From the NCBI GenBank assembly GCA_000727475.1, contig KL647305.1, positions 1,659,557-1,723,556 on the forward strand: a DNA stretch of 64,000 bases, given 5' to 3'. The stretch comes from Sarcocystis neurona (taxonomy: Eukaryota > Apicomplexa > Conoidasida > Eucoccidiorida > Sarcocystidae). The position numbers were made by a program, and so were the translations under genes. This document shows positions 36,217 through 47,538 of this stretch, one piece after another (within the stretch, counting starts at the first letter, position 1; every line of letters begins with the position of its first letter). The notes beneath the pieces were generated by a model. That model was not told where the DNA came from. It did no database searches and saw nothing but the letters and a program-made list of their open reading frames with translations.

Positions 36217-36704
36217 TCAACGCCTGTCTTGCCGGCGACACTTGACGCGGGCAGCTGCTCCTCGCGTTGTCGTTATCTGTAAATCTAAAATGTTGATGTA
36301 ATATCGTGTGCTGGAGTATGCGCGTAGGAAGTGACTCCGTGTCAGGACGCTGATAAATACTTTCAGATCGATTTTGTGTCTGTATCCAGCTCTACTCGTC
36401 GTAACTGTAGATCCGGGAAGGAGTCCGGCGTTAGCGTGTATACGTGCACATATATACGTACGTAGACATGCAGGTATATATGATTCTATAAACACACGTG
36501 TGGATGTACAGGAAAACGCATACCTTGTGCAGAACTATACGTTTGTGTGCGTAATGGTAACGGTACTGGAAGGAAGGTTGGTCTTCACAGACATGCGGAA
36601 ACCGTGTGGGATGGCCCAAGCTGCAGATTGTTATGTACCTTACAAGTCAGCAGCGTGAAGCCCTTAGAACTGAAGCACACAAAAGCAAGTGCGTCCCTTC
36701 CGTA
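36217..36704. other. Between exon-like blocks; no gene seen
   Basis: No open frame with motif support was seen. It follows the proposed stop of the alanine-rich gene. Confidence 0.4.
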
Positions 36705-36755
36705 TGAATGAACACATATATATTACAGGGTCACAGATATATATGTGTTCATTCA
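36705..36755. repeat. Perfect 19-bp inverted repeat with 13-base loop
   Basis: The left arm 36705-36723 (TGAATGAACACATATATAT) is the exact reverse complement of the right arm 36737-36755. The spacer 36724-36736 is TACAGGGTCACAG. It could form a hairpin in RNA or a cruciform in DNA, or be the ends of a miniature element. Confidence 0.95.
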
Positions 36756-36954
36756 TTATTTACGCGTGCGTGTGTGTGTGAACGCGTGGATGCATTCAGG
36801 TGTACACCTTAACGTGTACAAGTTGTACAGGTATATCCAATGCGTCGTATGTATTTTCGTGTTCTCCACTCTGTACATGCAGACACTTACATATGTCTAC
36901 ATAAAATGGTAAAATGCGGCTCTATGATCTGCTACTCATGCAGTTGTTTCGCAG

Positions 36955-37895
36955 ACACGTGGAAGACAGCAGAAGCAACACAAACACCACTGCGGGAGCT
37001 GCACCAGGGGCAGCAACAGATGCAGCACCATTTCCAGAAATAGAGACACAGGAGGAACACCCGCAAGTGCCGGAACAACTTCTTCGTACACCTGCAGCAG
37101 TAGGGAGAGCTGCTACTGCAGTCGTTGCTGCTGCGCATTTAGCAGCCGTGATCTCGCATCCGGCAACGCAGCGCCAGTCGGATCTGATCTGGTGTCCGAG
37201 TGAGAAACACACGTACATAGACAGCCTAGATAGATAGAGAGTCTACTGGGTAGAACCTGCGGAGATATATATATATATACATACACGTGTGTCTGTACGT
37301 GTACACGTATGTATTTACACACGTTCACTGAAAATTTAGTAAGAAGGGTTACTACCCTTCACTGAAAATTTAGTAGAGAAGGGTTACTAACCTGGAAGTA
37401 GTCAGTCTGCCGTTGTGGGTGGAATCGTACGGTACGACGTGTGTCCCATAAGTTTCTATCGTTGTAGACTCTCTTTTTATAAAATGGCCACACGCGTAAG
37501 CCCGCGAGGTTGCTGATCAGCGGATAGTTGCTGCTCTAGTCTGAAACAAATCTCGCTGTCCGCCGCACAGCAGTGGGAACCGGAAAAACCGCGTCTCTCT
37601 TGTACGACACTTCTCTTACAGGAAGCGCACACATCTAGTCAACGAGAGCTACGCTGGAGGTAACATGTGAATACTTTTGCTTCTAGAATCGGAAATATTC
37701 TTATGGACAAAGATGGCTCAGGGAGCGCTGGAAATGCGCGGGCCCGTGTTTGTGGCAGTTATCGATGCGCAAGGTGCGAAGATCTTACTTTGTAAAGATT
37801 CGAAATCTTATCACGGGAAGCAGGAGAAAGCGCGAGAAAGCGCACTGTCAGGGATGCCCAGAAACAAAGCAACAGGCTGTGTGGAGGTGTGTTGA
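36955..37895 (+). CDS. Possible further exons of the alanine-rich gene
   Basis: 36955-37199 follows TTGTTTCGCAG and is alanine-rich like the gene upstream (NTTAGAAPGAATDAAPFPE, GRAATAVVAAAHLAAV). It joins in phase to the donor GAACG|GTAGTC at 36212. Its own donor CCGA|GTGAGA is in phase with an acceptor TGCTTCTAG at 37686. That opens ALEMRGPVFVAVIDAQG and runs either to a donor at 37773 or to a stop at 37895. The phase agreement is suggestive, but each step is weak, and the minus strand is open across the first block too. Confidence 0.3.
37324..37392. repeat. Tandem duplication of about 34 bp
   Basis: Units 37324-37357 and 37358-37392 share TTCACTGAAAATTTAGTA and GAAGGGTTACTA, differing by a few bases and one insertion. 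It lies in the proposed intron between the 36955 and 37687 blocks. Confidence 0.9.
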
Positions 37896-39159
37896 GACCT
37901 GACGACTTCTGACGTGGTAACTCACAAAACCTGTGGATGGGTCCTCAAACATAAACAGAGCGTGTGAATATAATACTGCTTCGTCACTACTTACGAATAC
38001 CTTTACGTAGACGCACAATCCAAATGACGGTCGTGTGCTGCAAGTCAGAATTTATGTGTCACCTGCATCGTTCTGACCCATACGTATGTGGTAAGCACAG
38101 CAGTTCCACGGTAAATAGGCGGACTGTGTACTGGGACACGTGTAGATTTGTGTAGAAGACAAGCAGGCAGTCGGCGCCACTGTAAGAAATAACCCAAGAT
38201 AGCGCATCGCAGAGACAGTGTAACTTGTCACATCGCATCCGCCGGGGACGTCTCTCTACCACGACTTCTACACAGACACCCTGCGTGGTGTTCTGCATGT
38301 CGTATCATAAAGAAGGTGTTGCGGATGGGACCACGGTCAAGAAAAACGAATGTACGTACCACCGCTTTCTACAGAGGACACTTCCACGAGGATGCAGTGG
38401 GTAACAAGGAAGAAGTAAGACATAGCTGCGTTCGCATCTTACGTGTACCTGCGAAGGAAAACGGAAAGGAAAATGTGTGTCCACGTTCTACACGTGAGAC
38501 CGTCACGAAGGTGCAGGTGGGTAACAAGTGAGACGTAAGATACACCATTGTTTTGCATATGTTCACGCAGAGAGAAGCGGTTTTTCCTTCGAATGGCGCG
38601 CTGTATACTAAATTCCCACATGTGTACCAGTGTGCCTCAATGTGTTGGATACTACGAATCATACAGATACACGGTCCGATCCTGCTTGGACATCCACGTA
38701 TGCATTTTGCATCGTGCATCAGTGGAGAAGTAGTTTACTACGCATTTTATGCATTTTAGAACAACTCTTTTCTTCCCTGTTTCATGCTCTATACGTACAA
38801 CACAGTGCAGGCAAATACATTTATTATTATATATTGATGTATTTGATGTGAATCGCCGATGAACCACTACTGCATTTAGTATGCACACACGCATATATAT
38901 ATATATATGTATGTACCTGTATGCGTGTATGACGTCTTTAAGTAGCACACGAAAGTGTCAATTTCCGCATGCATAGATATAATATGTATATATATATATA
39001 TGTATATATACTTTGTATACTGCATGCCTCTAGAGAGAAGTATTCCCACAAGAGAATGAGCAGGATGCAAGAATACCAGTGCGTAAGTGTCGATCTCTAC
39101 TCATGGATACGTTGTCGTCTGCACCGGACTCGGCGACGCGGCGCGTCTGCCTCTTCCAG
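37896..39159. other. Repeat-containing region; no supported gene
   Basis: It contains a diverged direct duplication (about 38365-38425 and 38488-38540, both with GTGGGTAACAAG) within a plus frame (38316-38531). TA microsatellites lie at about 38893-38907 and 38985-39011. Confidence 0.45.
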
Positions 39160-39255
39160 TAAAAGACTAAACCGGCGTTTTTCGAGCTCCTGGGAAACCG
39201 TAGCTCCAGAGTTTGTAGTAGTCTCGTGGAATATTGTGACAGAAGCCCTACACAG
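39160..39255 (+). CDS. Isolated exon-like block
   Basis: A 96-base block lies between GCCTCTTCCAG and CACAG|GTTCGT and codes RRFSSSWETVAPEF then VVVSWNIVTEALHR. The hydrophobic strand followed by SWN is faintly like the start of an endonuclease/exonuclease/phosphatase fold, but no catalytic motifs follow, so no function is assigned. Confidence 0.28.
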
Positions 39256-40121
39256 GTTCGTATTTCTGCTTATGGGCCTCGCCAACTCCTACGTGAGTGG
39301 GCACAAATTAAGAGCTATTGAGGTGCTGCTCTACACACGCAGCAGGGCAAGATGCATGCTCTATGTTGCGTCTAGAATCCAGATGCTGAAATTTACGTAA
39401 TCGCGTGTAATCCACTCCGTCAATATAAGCCATGTACCGTTACGCATCAAGCACTGGGCCGCTCACCACGTAGAACATCAAGCGTGCAACGCGTGTGCAA
39501 GTAACTACAGTGAGGTATCAGCAGTCCTACACGTACGTACAAACTAAACATTAATGTGCACACACACGTTACACGTGTGGGGGAACCTTACCGAGGACTG
39601 GTACGGCTGTGTCTGTTGAGGCCGCTGAGCTCATATATTGACATATATATTCACGTTTGTGTGTATACCTTCCTTATTCTCCCTGTAAAAACCAAACCTC
39701 CAGCTTCACACGTACAGCTGCTATCTCTGTAGGAGCACGAACCCCGTCTAACCCCCCACGTAGAGTGTCAAGTCTGAATAGCAGGATGTAGAGAACGAGT
39801 CCTAATTTGTCGAAGTCCGCTGGACGTGTACACCGAGGTTCATGTAGATATATTTGTGCTTGCACACCGTCGCGTTCGAATACGCTGACGTATCAGTGAA
39901 TGAAGAGGCCTTTTTTGTTCACACCTGGAAGCACTCATATGCCGATGTCCGCGCACCCACCATGAGTACAGAACAGCAGTCCACAGCATGCAGACCACTA
40001 AAACTGCACATTTCTACGTATGCTCTCCTCTGTAGTACAAGTGACTTTGCGTGTAGAGTACTCTGTGTAGTCGTGTGTGTTAAGTGTGACTGTACTCTGA
40101 CTTGGAGCACCAGTGTTTCAG

Positions 40122-40234
40122 AGTTGGCCGCCGATACGGAATACTCATCCATAGATACAAGTGACGCCCAGCTGCATATCACATTCTTGAGAACCCTTTT
40201 CCCTCCTGAGCAGAAGTCGTCCTCTCCTCTTCAG
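40122..40234 (+). CDS. Isolated exon-like block
   Basis: This block lies between GTGTTTCAG and CTTCAG|GTGTTG. It codes LAADTEYSSIDTSDAQLHIT then FLRTLFPPEQKSSSPLQ. Its phase does not match the block ending at 39255. It may belong to a plus-strand gene whose other exons were not found. Confidence 0.28.
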
Positions 40235-41410
40235 GTGTTGCGGGAGTGTACAAAGTTCCTTTTGGCATTCAAGCATGCAACAAATGCGTGTGTCCTATCC
40301 TGAAGAGCTTACCAAGTTTGTCTCCCGTAACTACGAGGTCACAATACTTGGCCGCAAACACAGTATACAGCGTGTGTGTGTGTTGCCGAAGTGAACAATA
40401 GCTTAACTGCGTTTGACGCCAACCCTACGTGCCAGCGGCGCAAAAAACCTTCTCTATCCATCCGAGGCATCCTCTGAGTGAAGCGTCAGAAAGGATATCT
40501 TAACACACTCGTGACGTCAGTGTACGCGCACCTTGTAAGGTGTACACTGGCACACGTGTCCACGCCCGTCAATAGCTTATTTGCATGTACACGTGTATAG
40601 TATGGGTGTGCCCAAAAGTCCGCCACAATCGTCCGTAGACGGTACACGACTGGACGTGAGGAAACGGTGCCTTCATTGTCAGCAGGGCACCATCAATTTA
40701 TAGACAAGATCTTTTCCCGCCAACGTCCACCCGGGCGTCCGTATCATTTCCTCCGTAAACAGGCACAGACTATTAGTACACAAACAATTTTCCTGGAGTG
40801 GCCACTGAGCTTTGCAGCTTTCAGCACCGTCTCCTTCTAGCTTATTTGAATGTCTTTCTTCCCCTTGCGCTTCCACACTAAGCCGTACTCACTCACGTTC
40901 GGGTATGTTTCGCATGTAGTCTGTGGCGATACTCTGACTCACTTTTTCGTCGGATCTATTCACGTCTTTCTGCGTGGACATTCTTCCTATTTGAAGCGCG
41001 TCTTCCTCAACTCGGCGGTTTACTGTTTGCTATTCTTTTGCACTAATATATATTCGCAGTTCTCCCTTATGATCTCTCCGTTCCCCCCCCCTTCCTTTCT
41101 TGGTATCTTTCTTCTTTTCCCCACTTTCGCCTACCGCGGCGCACCTTCGAAAGCACTGTGTGTCAGCTTCAGCTAGGGCGTATCAATGCCGAGCTAGGCA
41201 CTGGTTTTGCTTCAGCTGCTGCTGGTGTTTGTCTGCGGTGGCTTCTACTCTAATAGCTACTACTGACGCTGTTTCTTCCCTTCCTGTGTCTTCACTGTAG
41301 TATTATTTCTCGCTGTCACTTCTCAGTGCCTTGTGCAGCTGTGGTTTTCAAAGTGCTGTCCTTCCTTCTGTACCCAATGGATCTTCAGCAGCTCTCGTGT
41401 TTCCCCATAT
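40235..41410. other. 3' flank of the multi-pass membrane protein gene; no gene seen
   Basis: T- and C-rich sequence lies downstream of the minus-strand stop at 41411. Plus frames here are short and lack support. Confidence 0.45.
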
Positions 41411-43087
41411 CTAGTATAAATCTTTACTTCCGTTGTTGCTATACACGTGTATCTCGGGCTGCTGGTGCTGGTGCCTGCGTTGGTAAGCTACCTCCACGGG
41501 GTTTCGCATACGTCTGAGTGCGTGGCTATACTGGTCGAGAGAGGCGTAGATAATGGGTGCATCTCCATGAAGAAAGAATACGTCTCCTCTGCCGCTCAGC
41601 TTCGAATACACCTTGATTACAATGAATCTGCAGATTCCGAAGATGGTGCCGAGGGTCTGCAGCGAATACAGGAGAGAAATGGTGGCCTCGCATCCGACGT
41701 AGATCAACAAGTAGAGAAATTTTTCTTCCTCCCCTTCTCCTGAGGCGTACCACTCTCCCTCTAATGCCCTGAAATTATACAGCAAATACCCTCCGAATCC
41801 CGTAAGCGTGTAGTGCGCAATGCCCTCAGCTACCCGATGCAGCAGGCCACATGTGGCATTGGCGTACACTGCCCCCTGCTCCCCAACAAGACAAGCCAGC
41901 ACGCAGATCGAACACCCGAAACAGACGGCAATGCACAACTCTGCCAGCATGGTGCAGAGAATGTAATAGAAAGTCAGAGGAGAGGTGCGTTTCATCTTTG
42001 GGCACGTAAGCAGCAAGAACAAGCCAAAGCACAGCAAACAGAACCCACATATCGTCTTCATATTCCTCAGACACTGTCCTGCCTCACTTTCCACATCATT
42101 CTCGTGCACGCCTGTAAATGCATCATTTTCGATATCGAGCATTGAATAAGACCGCAAAGGCTGCTGCAGCCTGTGCCTTCCCCGACGACCACTACCACCA
42201 CCTCCACGACGCGACCGACCTCGTCCCCCTCTGATTTTCGCAGACCACTGAGCGTCCTGTCGGGCGCGAGGTGTCTGCACACGTGGCGTTTCTTCTTCCT
42301 TGCGTTTCTGCTCTGGCTTCTGCGGCCGCTGTTCCGGTTCTTCTTGCTGCTGCACTTGTGGCCGCTGCTGCTGTGTTGGCGCCTGATGTTGCTCCTGTGA
42401 CGTAGGGGGGGCAGCGGCTTGAGTTGACGCGCAGGAGAACATCTGTGAGGCACGAATCTGCGCCGAGGCGGTTGAGGAAGGAGTTAGCGAGTAGGGGCGG
42501 ATCTGCGCTTTCGCTGTCTTCTCTAACGCTGCCTCCAGATCCTTTTCGTCTTCGCAAAAAAGGCTGTAGTTGTCTTCTGGCGTGTCTTCACACGTTGCAA
42601 CACTAGTGAGTGGAGAAAAAATCAAATGATCTGTCGGAGTTGCGCATACGCTGGCACGTCTTGAATCTTTTAGAGCTAGAGCTGGAAGGGAGCTGCACCG
42701 GTTGGCGAGACTGTCCTCTGCTGCTGCGCCGCAAAGCGATTCACGTCTGCAGGTCTGGCTGCCTGCAGTAAGTGCATTCTGTATATACGCCTCTCCGCTA
42801 AACGGAAAACATCTCTTCTCTTCTCGCTCTCTTTCTGCTGCGCCTTCTCGAGCTTCGCCCCTTCCCTCCTTTTCCTGTCTCTCTGAATCATTTGCCCTTC
42901 CCTTTATTCCTCTCGTCTTCTCCGTGTCCTCTGCGGCAGCCTCCTCGACCTCTCCTTTACGACCGAAGAATTCCTCGGCACTCTGCAGAAGAGAGAAACT
43001 GTACTGCGCTTTGTCCGGGGACGGCAAGCGTAGGTATCGAAGAGGAATGTGACACTTCGAAGTGTGAATACGACTGCCGGATTCCAT
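41411..43087 (-). CDS. Multi-pass membrane protein with long charged, Q-rich and RG-rich N-terminal region
   Basis: A single 558-codon frame starts at an ATG in good context (CACCATGG) and ends TAG. Residues 1 to about 340 are hydrophilic: a charged stretch (RQEKEGRGEAREGAAERERE), a glutamine/proline-rich stretch around 228-265, and an RG-rich stretch around 285-308 (GGRGRSRRGGGGSGRRGR). The C-terminal part has membrane segments near 345-362, 368-399 (two helices), 421-437 and 453-482, followed by a short polar tail. No family was recognised; there are no transporter or protease motifs I know. It is intronless, unlike most of its neighbours. The RG/Q-rich part might bind RNA or act as a disordered cytosolic tail; that is inference. 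Confidence 0.75.
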   Translation of the reverse strand: MESGSRIHTSKCHIPLRYLRLPSPDKAQYSFSLLQSAEEFFGRKGEVEEAAAEDTEKTRGIKGRANDSERQEKEGRGEAREGAAEREREEKRCFPFSGEAYIQNALTAGSQTCRRESLCGAAAEDSLANRCSSLPALALKDSRRASVCATPTDHLIFSPLTSVATCEDTPEDNYSLFCEDEKDLEAALEKTAKAQIRPYSLTPSSTASAQIRASQMFSCASTQAAAPPTSQEQHQAPTQQQRPQVQQQEEPEQRPQKPEQKRKEEETPRVQTPRARQDAQWSAKIRGGRGRSRRGGGGSGRRGRHRLQQPLRSYSMLDIENDAFTGVHENDVESEAGQCLRNMKTICGFCLLCFGLFLLLTCPKMKRTSPLTFYYILCTMLAELCIAVCFGCSICVLACLVGEQGAVYANATCGLLHRVAEGIAHYTLTGFGGYLLYNFRALEGEWYASGEGEEEKFLYLLIYVGCEATISLLYSLQTLGTIFGICRFIVIKVYSKLSGRGDVFFLHGDAPIIYASLDQYSHALRRMRNPVEVAYQRRHQHQQPEIHVYSNNGSKDLY

Positions 43088-44427
43088 GGTGAAGTGAAGA
43101 AATCCAGCAGCGGACGGAACAGGATGGAGGGGAAAAAGGAGAAGGAAAATTTAGAATTAGAATAAACTTGTGCCTGCTGAGCCAGACGTATAGAAAACAA
43201 GCTCAGGCGTAGGAAAGTTGTCCTGCCGGTTGACCAGATAAACCCCGTATTTGCCTGTCGCATGCGTTCCCGCCTTTGAAGAAATCTGCCCAGGGAGTGC
43301 TTCCTCTCTGTAGGGATGTTCAGAGATACCACCTGTTTGGACTTGGGGCAGCTGCTTTCCTTTCTTGTCTTAAACAAATCTAGAAGAAGAACAGGTTTTG
43401 TGGAAGTGTCAAACTTCCTCTTCAATCTCTACCAACGGAGCAAGCTAACTTTCTCTGGCGTGTGAAAGATTCAGCTAGCCCTGAGAGGCGGGAATTCTAT
43501 AGTTTAAGCTGCAAGGAGAAGCGAATGATTAGTTCTTGAAATAGGTTAGGAAGGAAGACGGCTCCGCTCCGCCGAGCATGAATCTACCCGTTTTCCTCCA
43601 TAGCAGTAGAACACGTGGATAAATTTTGTATTCACTCTCACCGGAGTGTGGAAACATTAGCAACGAGAAGAGTGATTATCTCTGTCAGTAAAAACATTCG
43701 AATTTCCGAATGGTAGAGGTTTCCTGAAGCTTGAAATAGTGACGTTAAATGGAGACAGAATTCCACCTCCGTGTGCAGACGACGGATGTCATCCTAATGA
43801 AAAGAACAGATACACTTATCAACGGAGTTCACTTTTCAGACTCCTGAAGGGGCAGCCGACGTATATCTCAAGAAAATTTGTAGGTTTGACATTTTTTGCA
43901 ATGTTAAAGGCGTAGATTCTCGAGTGCTCGCGGAAACGGCATCTCTCCACTCTACACAAGAAAAAAGAAGGTCCACACTCTTTCCTGCACAGAACAGAGA
44001 TCCTGCTCGACTCCACCACAAAAAATATGAAGTGTCATTGCACCACGAACAACGTATGCACAAACTGAAACATTGCGTCCTTCACAAATTTATCCGAGCC
44101 AGAAACATTCAGGTGCACCGTGTGTAACCTCCGAGCTATAAAGAGGGTCGGAAAGAGGCGGCTTGAAACCAAAAGAGAACAAGGCGAAGAATAACGAACC
44201 CTCTCAATTCAAACTCTGCTTCCGCCAAGAGTGGTAGCATAAGAGGTGCCAAAAGTGAACAACGTCAGCGAATCTCTTTTGAATGAGGATGTTGTAGACA
44301 AGGGGTCGCTACGAATAGAAGAAGGCATTCGGAGCGCGAGTGCCCCTGCGTGGTATAGCGTCAGGGGTGTAAGAAGACAAGGCATCCTTCAGGTTAGATG
44401 CTTTACGACAAAAAGGGACACAAATAG
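43088..44427. other. Upstream region of the membrane protein gene; no supported gene
   Basis: Frames extend here (42904-43425 minus overlaps the gene in another frame) but look like 5' untranslated sequence. A plus frame from 44246 (SESLLNEDVVDKGSLRIEEG) may start the coding-like patches to the right. Confidence 0.4.
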
Positions 44428-46863
44428 AAGAATACGGACAACCGCAATGCTGCTCGGTTCATATACGGAAGCGGCAAAGCGGACTGCGAATATTTCGATA
44501 ATGTGATTGTAGACGCAGCAGCAAGAAGCGCTGTAGCAGTAGTTGTTGCAGACGCACGAAGGGTTCTGAGGAGAATACCATAGAAGAAGATTAGAGAAAA
44601 TTCTTCTCCCAGTTGTTCTGGAGCACCTAGGAGCAGCAATATACGCTACCGCGTTAGTAGCACTACTGGTTCAAACGTGGAAGGACTGGTAGCAGAAGGA
44701 GGAGCGATATAGTAAACCTGTCACCCTTCTGTGGTACATGATCGTTAGAGAGGGAAGTAAATAGTCGTTTTCGACTGCGCTAGATTATTTCCAAAAATTT
44801 CTTTTTTTACACTTCGAGTGAGAGTAGGAGTACAAGTAACCAAATTATTAGTAACGCTGCAAGCACCGAACGCAGACGGAGATCCGACAATGCATTCCGT
44901 ATTGGGGCAGAATAAGAGAGGCGCTTCACGCGAATGTATTCACTACGGTGTAAGCCACATTTGTCTCCGTCTACATACAAACTTATACATAGGCGCAGCT
45001 ACTTGTGTGCTACTCTGTGCATTGTCATGAGTCTACGTTGTTCGGCAGTAGTATAACGTGTCAGCGTTCCTCTACATACAGACGGATACATCACACGTAC
45101 ACAAACATAAAATATTCCAAGTATGTGCACACCTGTATGGACAACTGTGGGTAGTCGTAGCTGTACAAGTGCGCTGCCAAGACAAAGTGAAAACGAAAAG
45201 GAGAGGTACTGATGCAGTGCCTCCCGGCCGATAAGTGAACGGCGACTAGCTGGATGGCGAGCGAGTTAAGTGTAGCAAGGCGCTGCATCGCCGAAATCTC
45301 CTCTCTGTGGCAGGACTCCTTCCACTAATTATAATGTAGTTCTACTCATAGTTAAAATTATAGTGACTTTTCTCTGCATCACAGCGTCACATTTTATCAC
45401 TTGTGCCAGCGCTAACGGTGGAGATCATTTCGTCTCTACTGCGGCGCTACTTTCAGTATTCGTACACATACGCGTACTAGCACCAGTTTCTCTTCCTCTG
45501 TGGTGTGGCGCTACTTTTAGCAGTTGTACCACTCGTAACAGTGACAGCGCCCATCTGCACTGTAGCACGGCGCTCCTGCCAGGATTATTAACAATCCTGC
45601 CGTGATGGAGAAGTGCTACTGGGCGCAGCAGTAGTAATAGCAGCTAAAGTGGTAGCTCTAGATGCTCATTCTAGTGCTGCTGTGCATAGGGGAAGTCGTG
45701 GCAGAAGCTTGTAGAACAGCTTCTGGAGGAACAGTTGACTCCACTCCTACGTAAAAAGTGGATATGATGAAGTCGCATGCAAGACGGACTGGAAGTGTGT
45801 GAGGTGAATGTCACCATAGTAGGCGCAACCAGAAGCAGAGAAATATGCGCAAATGGCTATGTCGTGAATAGCAGCCGAATCGAAGCAACATTTCAGAAGA
45901 CGCAGCTTTTTCAGTAAACTAGGTTGAACGAATTGACTCATATAGGGAGCCCATTACAGAAGGCGCGTATCAACCAGGAGAAACGAGTTATTAAAAAACT
46001 GAGATACAGGAATATGCTTGGGGACTAATTCTCATTCGTTGGGAAGAATTCCCAGCGTCGGAGAGCGCAGTAAGGAGCTGATAAATTAGCAGATATGTTT
46101 ACACCACGTTGTAAAAAGAGGAGGGAGGGACAAGCGACTGCGAAATGCACCACAAAGGAGAACCGGTGCTTACAGCGAAGGAATCGTACGTTGAAAGGCC
46201 TTCCGCGTCACCAGGCAAAAACGACCATATTCGCGTTGTAGTGGAGGAAGACGAACTGCACGCACATGCGACGTGACCTTCGTGCACTGAGGGGAAGAGG
46301 AGAACAAAATTGGTGTTTTTTTGGAAGAACACGAACGACGCAGCAGAGGAATATATGCAAGGCAAGGCGAAGAACGTGTGTGCAAGTGCGGACGCAGGTC
46401 TTAACGTACATGTAGGTAAAGATATACGGGTAGGTGAATACATTCATAGGTATCTATATACCTTCTCTTAGTCTAAACAGCAAACGGGAAACCGAAGAAT
46501 TATGCAGCCGCTGACCAGACCAAAGACTGACGTTGTAGAAATAATGAAACACACGAATACGCAAGCTGTGTTATAGCTCAACAGTGGCCACCCTCTCTGC
46601 AACTCTTGAAAGCTGGTTTGAGTGAAACACGGGGAATATGAGTTAAATGTGTCATGCGTGCGAGGATACCACAGAAACAATCAAATTCTCATCGAACTTT
46701 ATTTAGGAGTCGGAGAAGAAAGAATTAAGTGGAAGGCCGCGTCTAGGTAAGAGCTGCACAGGAGCAAGAGAAGAGCCCCAAGAAGCGAAAATGGTGGACA
46801 GGCGAATACTTGGACAGGAAATATGCAAGTGTCGCAACTGAAGAAACACAGGAGTTACCCTGA
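44428..46863 (+). pseudogene. Series of coding-like plus-strand patches, possibly a decayed gene with membrane helices
   Basis: Six patches are open and coding-like but separated by stops or frame changes: 44428-44583 (FIYGSGKADCEYFDNVIVDA, SAVAVVVADARRVLRR), 44594-44692 (LEHLGAAIYATALVALLVQT, a membrane helix), 45490-45591 (LFLCGVALLLAVVPLVTVTA, another helix), 45601-45714 (GEVLLGAAVVIAAKVVALDA), 46115-46276 (HKGEPVLTAKESYVERPS) and 46747-46863 (SPKKRKWWTGEYLDRKYASV). Alanine and valine richness and paired helices recall the alanine-rich gene at 26946. These could be exons of a functional short-exon gene or a degraded copy; the second seems likelier because most patches end in stops without donors. 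Confidence 0.38.
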
Positions 46864-46953
46864 GCAAAAGGTACGGAGAAGAGAGCAACACGTGTAAAGT
46901 GGAACCAGACAGATAGGAAGGGGAAGAATTAATGGGGAGTTGTTAACGCGTAG

Positions 46954-47538
46954 GAGAAAACACTAGCAGCCCTGGAAGCCCTATCACACTACGAACGCAT
47001 TTTCAAAAAGGAGGTAAGTGGGGAAGACCAACTTTTAGAAGTGAACGGGTAAAGAGAGAGGAAAGGTGTTACGCCTACGGCTCGAAGTAGGAGTTGTGCA
47101 TACCCTTGAACCATAGAGGGGGTATATCGACAGGAACGCTATGGTGTCACTCAAGCGCTTCGATCCTCGCCAAGTGTGCAGTGCGATTCCCACCCACAAT
47201 AGGCAAGCAACAGTAGCTCACAAGCGTCGACTCTGAAGAAGGTATTTAGAGTCATCTTCTCCGAGTACGGAGAGGAATATGCACGCAGACGTGAAGCGCC
47301 TGTGGATGCCCGCCTTGCAGACGCAAACGAAAGGCCGCAAATCGCAGTTATATGGACAAACGAGAACGTCAAAACTAACTCAGACGTGACACAAAGGACA
47401 GTAATCATGAAGGACGCAAACAAAATGGTCGGCTCTTCGATGATAAAGAACCACGAAAAAGATGATACGTGTAGCAATTGTAAGAATTTCAAAAGGCAGA
47501 AGCATCCGTATTGTAAAAATTCCTGGGTAGCAAAATGA
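46954..47538 (+). CDS. Two-block plus-strand coding unit, lysine-rich
   Basis: Block 46954-47013 follows ACGCGTAG, codes EKTLAALEALSHYERIFKKE and ends at a textbook donor GAG|GTAAGTGG. Block 47203-47538 follows CACAATAG, joins in phase 0 and runs 111 codons to a TGA (TLKKVFRVIFSEYGEEYARR, PQIAVIWTNENVKTNSD, KDDTCSNCKNFKRQKH). The C-terminal CSNCKNFKRQKHPYC has a CxxC and a distant third cysteine, but no defined zinc-binding family. It may be the 3' end of whatever the patches upstream represent. The overlapping minus frame (47151-47492) is hydrophobic and less convincing. Confidence 0.42.
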
